Shown: in pieces, positions 42,480 to 54,411 of the stretch
How positions within the stretch are numbered: position 1 is the stretch's first letter
How the letters are laid out: each line of letters opens with the position of its first letter
NCBI GenBank assembly: GCA_922989275.2
Contig: OV277866.1
Coordinates: 58,643,246-58,707,245 of the forward strand
DNA length: 64,000 nucleotides
Source: Gari tellinella
Lineage: Eukaryota; Mollusca; Bivalvia; Cardiida; Psammobiidae
Direction of reading: 5' to 3'
Notes under the pieces: generated by a model
What the model saw: only the letters and a program-made list of their open reading frames with translations
Told to the model about the DNA's origin: nothing
The model's database searches: none
Program-made: the position numbers and the translations under genes

Positions 42480-42537
42480 ACCTGGGATTGAACCCGCACT
42501 GCAAGCAGACGCTCTACCACTGAGCTATACAGGCGGT
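42480..42537 (-). other. Truncated tRNA-like sequence
   Basis: The minus strand has GTATAGCTCAGTGGTAGAGC (a canonical A box region), TCTGCTTGCAG, then GGGTTCAATCCC (B box), but the variable-loop region is deleted. Best read as a tRNA pseudogene or SINE head. The surrounding 42294-43505 (LAP3 intron 3) has no other recognisable feature. Confidence 0.6.
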
Positions 42538-43505
42538 AGGGTGAATTATTTTCTACTGTTTTTTTCTTCTACGCTTCTGTGAAAGCAGTAAATAAAATTC
42601 TGCGGATTCGGTTCCTAAGATAGATATAAAAACCAATTTACCTACACGTTCACTGTTGTTTACATGTACGTAAGTTTCACTGTTCTTCTGATATGGGCTA
42701 ACACCTTATCCTACAATCGGATTTTCATGTATAGAGAAGAAGATAGAGTAGTGGTTATGCAGATCTACGATAATTTGAAATTGGACTTGAATGTGAAACA
42801 AATATGATAGATATCTGAACAAGTTTGTTTATAACACGAATTACATCAGTTATTAACACAAAAAATAATATATGGCAGATAATTCGTATACCTTTCACGA
42901 CCTAACCTGGCAACACTAACAGTAGCAAACAGCTTGGACTGATAATTACCTATAGTTATACATACCCGCTTTTGTTGTATTCCTAGTACTTTGGACTTAT
43001 TCGCTCAAAATTTACTTTGTCGTGGTAAATATTGGTACATCTTAAATACGATTTGTAAAGGTTTTTTCAGCGTCTCATATGAGGAAATTTGATAAAACTA
43101 AATAACAAAACAAAGTTAATAGTCTACCTTGTCAAGTGAGTATGTTGTGTAATTATTATAATGGTGTCTGAAAAGCAATAAATGTCTGAGTGAGTGCAAA
43201 GACAGATCACTTATCGCAGAAGCTTACTGAAGGATTATTAATTATTTTTACGTGATTAAATAGTATGGTAATTTTATTCTGCCAATTTTTTTTCTGCGAT
43301 CCGATGATGGAACCGCATAATGGCAGAATTTTCTACCCCGCAGAAAATACCAGCTATACGTTATGCATGGATTTTGATAAAAACTTTCTTGAACTATATA
43401 TATATGGCTATTAGTTTTCAAATGAATTTGATTATTGTTTAAAACAGAGAAATCAGTAATGAATTATCTGCCCTTGATAAGTCAAAAAAGCCATATTTGT
43501 TTATA

Positions 43506-44018
43506 AGCTCACCTGAGCCAAAGGCTCAAGGTGAGCTAATGGGATGGCCCTGTGTCCGTCGTGCGTCGTTCGTCCTCGTTTACAATTTCTTCAGATGACA
43601 TCTCCTCCAATACGGCTTGACAGATTTTAACCAAACTTAAGAGAAATGCTCCTTGGGTCAAGCTCTTTCAAATTTGTTCAAAGAATGAAAAACAATGATA
43701 TTCAACATGGTGAAACTTCTAGATGTCCTTTCTATCTTTTGTTCAAATGGTTCTGGTCTATTGCATATCTAGGTCACAGGGGCTAAAAACAGAAGATTTT
43801 TTCATTGAAAACTTTAAAAAAAATCGTCTTGTTTAAAAATAAGGTAGTACCCTGAGCTTACATATTCTGCACATGGCATCATCTACAGGTCCTCTATTAA
43901 GATTTATTAAATCATGTCCCCTGGCGTCAAAAATGACCCCACCCCGGACATAAATCGTTATCTCCATTTTGTCAGCAATTCTCAGGTGAGCGAAATCTGG
44001 CCCATGGGCCTCTTGTTT
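43506..44018. mobile_element. AGCTCACC element, short complete copy
   Basis: AGCTCACCTGAGCCAAAGGC then TCAAGGTGAGCT (5' hairpin) to CAGGTGAGCGAAATCTGGCC then CATGGGCCTCTTGTTT (3' hairpin). At 513 bp it is the most compact end-to-end copy. Confidence 0.78.
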
Positions 44019-44052
44019 AAGCATTACCAAATCTTGCTTCTTATCTTGGTAG

Positions 44053-44121
44053 AGGGTGTTCATAACTTGAGAAGGGGAGGAGAGGCAGAGATTGATGTGG
44101 ATCCAATTAGCTCTGCAGAAG
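44053..44121 (+). CDS. LAP3: LAP3 exon 4: end of the M17 N-terminal domain
   Basis: A 69-nt exon with the acceptor TTATCTTGGTAG and the donor GCAGAAG|GTCTGT. Two bases in and one base out fit exon 3. It encodes GVHNLRRGGEAEIDVDPISS followed by AEG. This matches the LAP3 block AGCRQIQDLELSSVEVDPCG...AAEG: the VDP motif and the AEG that opens the helix leading to the catalytic domain. The alternative acceptor two bases on would give an immediate stop. The next exon would have to start with two bases and encode an AVLGL-like continuation. I did not find it, so the zinc-binding and catalytic part lies beyond the window or has been missed. A pogo-like MITE begins about 15 bp after the donor. Confidence 0.78.
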
Positions 44122-44136
44122 GTCTGTATATATATT

Positions 44137-44315
44137 GTAAAACTTCTCTATCACGACCACTAAAACAAATGCTAATTGATTGTATAAAAGACAGGTGATA
44201 GCTTAAAGCAAGGTGACCGTAAAACAGAAAGCTCCAACAGGAGCTTTCAATTTTACTGTCACATTGCTTTCAACCATCATCGGTCGTAAACACTTAATAT
44301 TTAACACCAGTCCGT
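44137..44315. mobile_element. Family D (pogo-like) MITE
   Basis: GTAAAACTTCTCTATCACG, hairpin AGCTTAAAGCAAGGTGACCG and complement, then GGTCGTAAACACTTAATAT. Begins about 15 bp after the LAP3 exon 4 donor. Confidence 0.7.
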
Positions 44316-44470
44316 CAGTCAGTTTGTCAAACTTCTTTTTATCCGCTCTCTAAATTGAGTAATTTTTGGCTCGGATGAGCCTATATCGAATGCTAAAGGA
44401 TAAAATGGGTGCAAGTCTAGCTCCCCCTACAAACAAATCCTGTTATACAGGGTTTACATATGATATCTAA

Positions 44471-45318
44471 TAGGGCTGCAACGGTTCAGGTACTTCACGG
44501 TTCGGTTCGGGTTCGAGTAGACCCCTTCGGTTTTCGGTTATTTCGGTTCGGGTATTAGGATAAGAACTTGATAAAATCAACCAGAAAAAAAATCTCATTT
44601 ACTGGCACATATCTATGCAGACAATAGATCAAGATCTAAACACTTTTTCGAAAACGCTATCACTGTCATCTATAATTTTATCATATGTACGAGAAAGATG
44701 TGCATTTCTTTCCACCATTTTAGGACAGATTGTAGCGAATTTAAGGCGTGGTTCGTCCCGACCTGTTTTTCATTGAAGTTTCGTAACTAAGCTTTGTCAT
44801 TCTGGCTGGTCTTCCTTAAATGCCTCATCAGCCTTCTATTTATAAGCGCTAAAAGAACTACCTAGCTCCAATTATATTATTATTTAACTGAAAAAGTCAT
44901 TAATATTTCAGTTTAATTATTTACATCGCCATTCGCAATTTGCGGTCGCTAAGTAATAGACTGGTTACCCTTTTTCTGATTCGACTTTGGTACCTTTGAA
45001 GCCGGGCTATCAATCGTGCGCATTGCGTTAAGTGCTGGATTTCCCGGAATTATAAATAGCCGATATGAAAAGAATGAGACGGATATTTAAATTACTGCAA
45101 GAAGAAAAGGTTAGAACTGTGATTTAACCTTACATTTTGGAACGTCTGACCATCAAATATATACACGCAGACTGCACGCTGATTGGTTAATTAGCGGTCT
45201 AGTGTAATTTACCATACATCGGCGCACCGAACCGAAAATTTGCGGTGCCGACCCGAAACTCGAACCGAGACAAACGAACCGAAAATAACCGACCATTCGG
45301 TGAACCGTTGCAGTCCTA
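44471..45318. mobile_element. hAT-like element with an 8-bp target duplication
   Basis: TAGGGCTGCAACGGTTCAGG at the left, TGAACCGTTGCAGTCCTA at the right, flanked by ATATCTAA at 44463-44470 and 45319-45326. The subterminal regions are full of GGTTCGG-type motifs in inverted orientation. No transposase frame. Confidence 0.9.
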
Positions 45319-45529
45319 ATATCTAACAGAGCTTCAGTTGCTGGGCACGTCACTATCAGACAAACCGTGTAGCAGCACTGAGTTAAACTCATGATCCTTA
45401 GTCTGTACCTGTGGTGATTTAAACACCGTATTTACTCCCTTGTACTAAACATTCACCTAGTAGTCATAGCAGACGATGCATTATAAGACATGCAAATTAC
45501 AAAATTCTTTAGGGTCTTTAAGCGCTGCA

Positions 45530-45610
45530 GGTTACTGCTTAATGCATGGAAATGGTAATGCAGAAACTCCATAATTAGCTTTCTGCATTACTTTGTTCTA
45601 CATTAATTTA
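45530..45610. repeat. AATGCAG-type hairpin
   Basis: CTGCTTAATGCATGGAAATG, GTAATGCAGAAACTCC and a partly matching inverted arm. Same design as the hairpins at 14578, 35775 and 10886. Confidence 0.55.
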
Positions 45611-45943
45611 AACTGAAAGTCTGAGCCTGCATACAGTTCTTTGATTATCTTATCTTCACCAAACTTGCTGAAAATGTGTATTGTTATAAAATCTAGGCCA
45701 AGTTGGATAAATACCCAAGTCGCCTAAGGCATGCTGTAGTTATTGCCATTGAATTATTAAAAAATGGCTGTTTCAGTCTTGATGGCTGTCTAACACACAC
45801 AGTTTTTGTGTCACCTGCTGTAGGCAGAGGTGACACTTAGGGATCACTTTTCCAGAGTCTATCTGTCTGTCCCCTCTAACATTTTGGGTATATGGGACAC
45901 ATAACACAGAACAAAAGAAAACAATAGAGCTGTTCATTCCCTT

Positions 45944-46425
45944 TTTGGCTCACCTGAGCCTTCGGCTCAGGGTGAGCTATTGTGATCCCATTCCGTCCGT
46001 CGTCTGTCGTCCGTCCACATTTTCAAACAACATCTCCTCTGAAACCACTGACCCGATTTCAACCAAACTTTATCAGAAGCATCAGTGACAACGGGGAACG
46101 AAATCTTGTTCAAAATCTTTAAAAATCTTCTTCTCAGAAACCAAAAGGCCCAGACCTTTGATATTTGGTATGAATTATAACCTTATGATCTTCTAACAAG
46201 ATTGTTCAAATTTTGACCCTGGGGTCAAAAATGGCCCCGCTCTTGGGCTTATCAGTTTTTCATAGGAAAACCTTTAAAAATCTTCTCCTCAGAAACTGTA
46301 TGGCCTAGATCATTATTATTTGACATGTAGCTTTGCCATATGGTCCTCTACCAACATTGTTCAAATTATGACCCCCGGGTCAAAGTTGGCCCTGCCCCGG
46401 GGCTTATCAGTTTTACATAGACTTA
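45944..46425. mobile_element. AGCTCACC element, left part of the split host
   Basis: TTGGCTCACCTGAGCCTTCG then GCTCAGGGTGAGCTATTGTG, followed by about 165-bp monomers. The last monomer is cut at CATAGACTTA; it resumes at 55573 and again at 63856. Confidence 0.8.
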
Positions 46426-47219
46426 CAGTACAAGTCTCGCAATGTTTAAAGAATCCGCGGTCCGTCGCAATTTAAGCGACCGCGGACGGGCGTGATTGTC
46501 CGTCATAATAGTGAGGTATTCCGCAGTCCATCGCGGATAGTGATGGGTCCGTGATGGTGTCTCACCGGGGTTCTCACCGCCGGGCGCGATCGTTATCACC
46601 GCGGATCGTGGTGATATCGTCACGGACCGCGGTGCACCACTGCGGATCGCGCTGGTCCTTACCTGGATTGATATTTTGTTTCCTTGGTTAATTTCCCCAG
46701 CCTATTTGCCCCTATATTGCGCACAATAAAATATGTTCAATATATGAAATAAATCATTCGAAAAAAGTTCATTGTGGCTTATTTCCAACCGAAACCGTTC
46801 TGCATTCGACAAGCATCTATTTGTTTGGCGTGTTTGATTTATGTTTACAGAACCTGATTGTGAATTGTCTGGTTCTGTTCGAAAAAATACACAATGTGCG
46901 ATATTCGAGTCTATTTTCTACTTAAGTGTTGCCAAAGTTTTATTTCTGATAAAGAAGCACGGTACAACCGATTATCCAACAGCAAAAACAGCCTTTATGA
47001 TGTTTCAACTTTGCATACGCGTATTCTTTGTTAGTGCATTCATGCCATTTTGGCTCTGTATATAGTAAAGTTCCACTTTTAACCCTTTCATGATCAAATT
47101 ATTCGGGAGAATTTTACCCCTTCATCGCTTTATTGTCGTCTGCTTCAATGTTGTTTTTTTCTGCAATACACGTTTCAAAGATATATTTAATGTTGTATGA
47201 CTTAATAAATGTCGATACG

Positions 47220-47268
47220 ACAGTCAAACTGTTTGGGTCCTAATTGCGTCTGATCAGACCCCAACTAG
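47220..47268. repeat. Short CAAACTGTTTGGGTCC hairpin fragment
   Basis: A reduced version of the family E/B stem. Otherwise 46680-48020 inside the 9.1 kb element holds only short frames and repeats of AATTGCCATCGAATTG (about 47400-47645). Confidence 0.5.
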
Positions 47269-48023
47269 TTACAAACGCGCTTTAAAGCGTCATTGAGAGT
47301 GAAAGGGTTATAAGTAAATCGATGTTACGGTTTCAATTTCACAACAGTCTAAATATTAGTACAGAACCTTATTAAATTAAATTGATAATCGGAAGCAAAT
47401 TGCCATCGAATTGCCATCGAATCGGGCGCTTCAAAAAACAAATCCTACGTTTGAATATTTTTACGTGAATTTTCAAAAGCGGTTTTGACAAATATTGAAT
47501 CGAAAAAAATAACGAAGTCATTATTGCGAACATTTGTGAGATACACCATTCAAGAAAACTTACCCGAGGGTAAAGTTACTATTTTGAATCGCAAGCGAAT
47601 TGCCATCGAATTGGAAGCGAATTGCCATCGAATTGCAAGCGAATCGCAAAAATTGTTAATTTAATAAGATTCAGTACTGTATCATAAATTCCCAAAATCT
47701 ATGAGTCCGCATTAGTCTTCTATGATTCCTGTATAGATTTAGCCTACATAATTATCTGACTGGCAGACGAAATAACTTTGAGAGTTTATTATGTCATAAT
47801 GGGAATTATTTATAATGGAAGTGAAAGGATTAAAGAATAATTATCATTTATTCTAAACTCAAAATACGTCACTCTAACGCAAACATTCTTTCTTTTTAAA
47901 CGGATATTTCTTAATTGAAATGCCCACTAGTCTTAAATACCAGACGCTTCAAATAAAAGCAGTATAAAGACAATACTGAATCTTAAAATGTATTTTCTAA
48001 ACACTGCATGTAATCGAATTATA

Positions 48024-48279
48024 CTGTGGAGAAAATGTTATTCTTTCCCAATAAACGCGTTTACGCTAAAACAAGTATTTCCATTGCAAACAAATTGGAG
48101 CCAGATTAGACGCCGGGTTACCCGGCGTCTGATTAGGCTACAAACTGTTTGTCACTCAGATAAAAATATGTAGACATATTTATAACAAAGTTGTCAATAC
48201 ATGTATATGCATTCAAGTGTTAAATGCTTTCGCGTTTCGTTTGCGTTTAAACGGGAAAGTATAAACGTTTTCTCCATTG
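48024..48279. mobile_element. Family E MITE
   Basis: CTGTGGAGAAAATGTTATTC to ACGTTTTCTCCATTG with TA on both sides; palindrome with CGCCGGGTTACCCGGCG axis. Nested in the 9.1 kb element. Confidence 0.8.
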
Positions 48280-48654
48280 TAAATTTAACAGATTTTGGCT
48301 GTTTACAAACTTACTAAAAAGCTCGGAACATCGAATCCTGTTACCATACAAAAACCCGGACTAGAGAGATTCTTAAGCAGTTTATTGGTGGCAGGGTTTA
48401 CAAACAACATTTTAAACAGTTTTATTGAATGGCGTTTTAAAAATGTGGCACCTAAATGCAGGATAGCTTTAAGACAGGTAGCAGCTAATTGCAGATGAGC
48501 AGTAATTTAGAAAGCTCTGTTGTACTGTTGCGATCAACCATCTGCCTTATGACTATTTAAGCCTGTTATTGCATCCTTTGTAAGCAAATAGAATAAATAT
48601 ATTTCGGACGGAAAATTTGTATAGATGTAGATTTAGACGGTTACACACATGAGA

Positions 48655-48765
48655 AACTGAAGCTTCCTGCCTTACTTTTCACCTTGCTGTCAGCAGTAGC
48701 CTGTCCTAAACACCTAATAATTAACACAGTTTTAGTTGTCGTAATAATGAGCTTTTACCGTTACG
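48655..48765. mobile_element. Family D MITE, right half
   Basis: TTACTTTTCACCTTGCTGTC, then AGTTTTAGTTGTCGTAATAA and GAGCTTTTACCGT. The left half is diverged beyond recognition. Confidence 0.5.
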
Positions 48766-49034
48766 TACACGTACATGTATGATACAAGAGTACATGAAAA
48801 TAGAGACGTGATTTTACAATTGTCTATATCCTGTATTATACGCAGATAGCCCCCGCAGAGCTATTCAAAAAGTGTCCTCTTACGTCTGATACCGGACACT
48901 TTTTTCTGTTACCGGACAGTTTTACTTTCTGTTATTGTATACTTTTTACGGGCGTGGTGCACGTGGTGAGCATGCGGTCACCGGTTTAACTCTTGCACTG
49001 CCCGGGAATTGACGAGGTAAACCTTGTTATGCTA

Positions 49035-49247
49035 CAGTGGAGAAAACGTAATATTTTCCAGTTTAAACGCAAACGAAACGCAAAACACAAAATGTAGAAA
49101 ATAATAACTTTTTTTTACATTTTCCATCATCTATTTTCATCTAAGTGGCAAACAGTTTGGATCCTGATCTGACTCCATAATGTTTGCAATGGAAAATAAA
49201 GTTTAAGCGTCAACGTGTCTATATGGGGAAGAATAACGTTTCCACTG
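49035..49247. mobile_element. Family E MITE with a deleted hairpin
   Basis: CAGTGGAGAAAACGTAATAT to AACGTTTCCACTG. The central stem is reduced to AACAGTTTGGATCCTGATC then ATGTTTGC. From 49250 to 50929 only hairpin fragments (49262-49340, 50090-50110, 50700-50780) are seen. Confidence 0.72.
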
Positions 49248-50929
49248 TGAGTACCGCTTGTCTAACACTTGGAAACAGTTCAGATCCATAGAAGACGCCA
49301 TGTAACGCGGCATGTAATCTGGATCAAAATGTTTTGCACTGGTTTTCATTTTTAATTCAATTTGAAAAGCATGAGAAAGATTTTGAGATTCTCCGCAAAT
49401 GATAAGTTTGAAGCAGACGGCAATTCAGCATGATAAGGGATAACGAACTTTTGCAAATAGTTAGGATCAATATCAAACACACAGTAACTCAGCGTTTGAA
49501 CAGGATTCAAACTGATAGACACTTGATTCGTGCAATCAAATCCCGAAACTTTGCGTTGGAAAATAAGTGCAGACAGCAATTTCAAAGCAGACGACAATAT
49601 GGCAGTGCAAGAGTAAACAACGCTATTTAATATTGTGCCTGTTAAGGAGAAAAATATCTGGTCCTTGGTTTGATGATATATGCTGTTTGGTTTTACATTG
49701 TATAAGTGTATGATACAGTTTAACAGGAAACTCGAGGAGTGACTATAAATTGTGTTACTCTGCATTAAGCAGTCAATCGCCTTTTTGCGATAATACAGTA
49801 ACACTAATTCAGTGTACTGTTGCACAAATGTATAATTGTTCCAAACATAATTAAGTATATTTTTACAACAAATAAAATGTAAGGAAAGGGTAGAGAGAAA
49901 GAGAAAACTGTTTTAGAAGCAAATTCAAAAAGCCTCATAAATGTAGGTAACTTAGACATTCGCTGCATACGTCTCATAAAAATGAGCCGATGGTGACCGG
50001 CGCTTGTAGGGGGAATGGAATGCTGCGTCACAGGGCGCTACTCTTTCAAAGTCAACCCTTAGCCTGCCGAGTGCAACTTCTTTTAATATTTGCAAACAGT
50101 TCGGATCCTAAAGAAAACAAGTAACTTCTACGTTGGGTCAAATTTAATTCCCAGACATTTAGAAGCGGGTGATAATAACAATGAGGGCTAAAGTAAAGTG
50201 TTTGATCATGCATTAAATCAACGCTTTGGGAGTTCTACACCGGAAACAACCCTGGCGTTTTAGCGCTGGGGGTAAGATCACAAAACCCGACAATCAAAAA
50301 TGAAAGTGCAGCCTTCCATCAACAAGCTGTTACAGCTCATTGGCTCAGTGTCTTGGAAAAATAAGCATTGTTGAAAACGACGGATTTTGCAGACAACACA
50401 TACCACAACAAACAGAAGGCTTTAACCTTTATCATAGCTTGATTACTGTTGCAAATAGTTTGTTGATTTCTAATATATCTATATATAAGGGAAATTTGAA
50501 ATTAGTAATCATTCAAATCTATGATAAGCGGCCAGCTGTCACCAGGCTTTCTGCATTTTTTGTGATCTGCATTAAGTTACCAGTTATGCAGACGGATGGC
50601 AACTCGTCATTTCCTAACATCCATGGGAAAATGTCAAATCGTCTGGACAGCAAGTAAATTATCTTGTGTCTCGTCATTAACTTACAGTGTGCCTTTAAAC
50701 ATTACACTTGTCGTATGCTAACAGTGCAGACCAAGATCAACGAGTTTCTATTAGAATTCGCTGTTCAGGGTCTGCATCCTTTATGGATACGATCACATAT
50801 CATAATTGCTTAACACATTCAATTCTATCGACGAGCAAACACGTCATTTACTAACAGTGTAACCTCTGAAAAGTACACTTGTCGTTTACTAATAGTTAAG
50901 ACGCAGATCAAAGTGTCCCTTAACCCTTT

Positions 50930-51170
50930 GAACCCTAGTCCCGCATATAGGCGTCCTTTTCAAACAGTATACATGTGAAAAGTGCACTTGTCCTATGCAA
51001 ACAGTGAACACCCAGATCAGAGGGCTCCTTACGGAGCCCTCTGATCTGGGTCTTCACTGTTTGTCATAATGCAAAACAGTGACAAAAACAACCCTTAAAA
51101 GTCAGAAATGGACTAGACTAAAATGGAAACTGGGATTGTCCATTTGAAGTTTTAGGGAGGAAAGAGTTAA
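50930..51170. mobile_element. Family B MITE, well preserved
   Basis: TTAACCCTTTGAACCCTAGT to AGGGAGGAAAGAGTTAA; perfect palindrome 50998-51065. Degraded family B pieces surround it (50820-50920, 51200-51690), each with CGACGAGTATACTCGTCA-like ends. Confidence 0.8.
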
Positions 51171-51944
51171 GGAGTCATCTGATCAGGATCAGAACCTTTT
51201 AAAACATTCAACCCTATCGACGAGTATACTCGTCATTAACTAACAACTGCTGGCACAAAAGCGCCGGTGATACAACAGGAATTTGAAAATTGATTTATTA
51301 CACATAAACAAACCTTTATACATGTTACTATGACGACCCAGATCAGTGTGCTCCTAGAGCTCTCTGATCAGTATCTGCACCGTTTAAGGATACGATCACA
51401 CATCGTAATTGCTTAAAACACATTCTTGTAACCTATGAAAAGTATGTAGATGTGGATCCAGATCAGATGGTTCCTCGATTCCTCTCATCTGGATCTATAC
51501 CGTTTAAGGATACGATCATATGTCGTAATTACGTCAAACACTCAATCCTATTGACGAGTATACTCGTCACTTACTAACAGTGTACCTATGACAAGTGAAC
51601 TTGTCATATGCTAAAACAGCAAACATGTCAACCCAGATCAGAGGGCTCCTTGTACATCTGATCAGGATCTGCACCGTCTAAGGTAGAGATGATGGTCTAA
51701 TAAAGAAAACGGATTTTTAATTAATGACACCCCACCCATATTTCATAGCTCAGGGATGAAAGTGATACGTTTCACCATAATATATGCCATTTTTGATGAC
51801 TTTGTTTTAATATTTTTACGATTTTATAAGACCAATTAAAAAATCAAAAGCGCTTTTAAAGCCGCCTTAACTTGTAACGTGTTTAAATTTGCCCAAAATA
51901 CACTTCATTAACATTTCAGAAATTCTATGGATTTTCAAAATAGT

Positions 51945-51985
51945 TGTTGTTGTTGCTAAGGTTTAACGTCCCGCCTAAGTGCTAA
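51945..51985 (-). repeat. SINE 3' tail fragment
   Basis: The minus strand reads GGGACGTTAAACCTTAGC followed by AACAACAACAAC, the kind of tail carried by mollusc SINEs. 51700-52650 otherwise has nothing recognisable. Confidence 0.45.
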
Positions 51986-52657
51986 AGATACAAAATACCC
52001 CTGCAAACTTTTGTTATGTAACATCACAGTTTTTATCAAATTAACTGATTGGTGTGTCAATTAGACTGTCGTGACCTCCCAGTTTCCAACCAAAACCTTA
52101 TTTTTCGACCAGTGTATCGTAATTGATTTCTTTAAACTCCGCCCCCAAATTTAAAAGCCAATCATAAACAAGAACGAGTTTAACACTGTATGCCATAAAT
52201 CCAATTGATAGCTTCGGAATAAACTGCTTAATCTAGTCACGTGATCCATGCAACCGAGGCGCCCAAGGGGAAATATGGCAGATGACGAGTGACAGAGACC
52301 GCAATATCACTATTAAGTACTCACACAATTAATTTGATTGATTTTTTATCGGTTCAGATGTAAAATCTATCGCTACACGTATTATGTACATTGTAACCGA
52401 TCATCTCAAAACCAGATACTACAATGTCATCAACATTATAGTTATTACGAATGAAATAAACGAAAAGTTGTTTAATAATTCAAGTGAATTCCTATCATAC
52501 ACTGAGTTACAATCGCAAGGTATGTAATATACTGTTAATTACTATAACTATAAAATAATATTTTCATTATATGTATATGAATACAGAAGACTGTTTACCC
52601 TATTCATTGAGTATGATAATCTAGTTTTAGAATGTACTTTGCAAAAGAACACAACCA

Positions 52658-53030
52658 GTGATAATTTTACCTGTGCATCCTGAGTCCTATACTCATTAAA
52701 TTTGCCAGGGACTCATTATTAAAAAATTGCGAGTCCCATGGACCCATAGCTTTTCTGGCCTTTATTAACCTATTACTCATAAGCAGATACATGTAGTAGC
52801 TTAAAGCAGTTTGATAGTAAAGCAGAATGTGCCTTAAGGCACATTCTGCTTTACTTTCAACCTGCTTTAAGTGGTCACCTGTCTTCAAAACTAGAAATAA
52901 ATGATGAGATATTGTGTTAATTTTTCGTGTTAATTTTTCACCTAAAGGACTCAATAATTGTCTAAAGGACTCATTGTTTTACAGAATGTGCATCCCGAGG
53001 ACTCATTCATCTGATTTCTAAAATGATCAC
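52658..53030. mobile_element. CAGTGAT TIR element hosting a family A MITE
   Basis: CCAGTGATAATTTTACCTGT at the left, AAAATGATCACTGC at the right, with GAGTCC/GGACTC motifs inside. It is a relative of 24715-24892. Confidence 0.65.
52765..52920. mobile_element. Family A MITE, shortened
   Basis: TTAACCTATTACTCATAAGC to GAGATATTGTGTTAA with a perfect hairpin (52800-52870). The segment between the left TIR and the hairpin is deleted. Confidence 0.75.
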
Positions 53031-53635
53031 TGCACAACAACATCTGTTTTTCTTTTTTAAAATAAATGAAACCTAAACAGGAGTGTTAAAACGTTTGGAC
53101 CCTGATCAGACACCAAATTTCTCAGCGGCTGACTTGAGGTTTGCACAGCTAAACACGTCCAATCGCTCTTAGCATTATGAGGGTTAACATATGTGCATTA
53201 TAAACCAGTTACTGTACAAAATTCGTATTTCATAATAACATATAAATCCTATTAGATATGACAAAATATTTTCACATATGGATTGAAGATAACCGTAGAC
53301 ATGGCAATTGCACAGTAACAGCATCGCATATCCGATATGGTGTTTAAAGACACTAGCCATCAGAGTTGTAGGTTTGCTATTCGTTTGCATAGATCAAGTG
53401 TACTCTTCATAGGTACACTGTATGTAAATGTCGATTTTACTCGTTACAATGGTTGTATGTGTTAACTTTTATGCTGTCTGCAAATAAAAATAAAAATGAA
53501 AATAATAATCCCTTGTAATCAAGGTGTAACTGTCAATAAATTACTAATATGAAGATTCTTTTTAAATATCGTATCTTTTTTTTCTTGAAATTTGAATTTT
53601 CTTAATCGCTTACTCTTTTTTCACGTTTCACTCCC

Positions 53636-53658
53636 CCTCCCCCCCCCCCCCCCCCCTC
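53636..53658. repeat. Poly-C tract
   Basis: Almost uninterrupted C run, likely length-variable and error-prone in sequencing. The flanks (53090-54410) contain no gene. Confidence 0.85.
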
Positions 53659-54082
53659 CCATTTACCTTTCTTGTTGTTATCGCTGTATCTAATTAGGAG
53701 CAAGCGCTCCAGATATCAAACCACATTACCACTGTTTTACAATTGAAAACTTTCAACCTATTTACATGAAATTATTGACCTGTATTTGTTCACATGTTTT
53801 TATAAATTTTTTGTGATTTGTGAGAAAAAAAAAAATGTTTTGTTCTGTTCTGTTTAAATGTCTTTACGTAGTTGATTGCCATATTATATGCAATTTCATA
53901 AAAAGGCTAAATAGGGTTTAATTCTGTTTTAGAAAAGAGACGGAAAAGTACGCTCGGCCGTGTAAAATGTAGTTAACACATACATTTTATTTAATCATGT
54001 GACCGTTTGCTCTAAAACATTCTGGGAAGTAAGTATTCTTTAGTTATACGCTCTAACAGCATATAATTATTTCCACGTGAAA

Positions 54083-54243
54083 ACACCTGTCTGACTGACT
54101 CTCTGTTGCTGTCTGTCTACATGTATCTGTCTTTCTGACTGTCTGTATGTTTTTCTTTATTCCTTCTCTAAGTCTGTCTGTCTATATGTCTCCCCCTATC
54201 TCTATCTCTCACTCATTCTCTCTCTCTCTCTCTCTCTCTCTTT
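54083..54243. repeat. CTGT / (TC)n microsatellite
   Basis: Compound low-complexity tract: GTCTGTCTA/GACTGTCTGT repeats, then (TC)n at 54216-54242. Confidence 0.85.
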
Positions 54244-54411
54244 TGTTTGCATACATGTAACACTGCCTTCTATAACCATCTACTTTCCCCAGAAAAAATG
54301 CAAGCTCATGTTTGACAGAGTTGAACGATCAAAAGTTATAACTAGCAGTATAGATTTTGAAACAAAATAAATCGTGTAGATGTGTTTGATCCTTATACCA
54401 TTATTTAATAT

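Noticed and set aside
49352..49825. 157-codon minus-strand frame inside the 9.1 kb element as a transposase
   Set aside because: No DDE/D, HTH or zinc-finger pattern is visible, and the sequence overlaps diverged hairpin fragments.
52270..52300. Start of a third gene at ATGGCAGATGACGAG near a CACGTG-like motif
   Set aside because: The frame stops after five codons and no donor keeps it open; it lies inside the 9.1 kb element.
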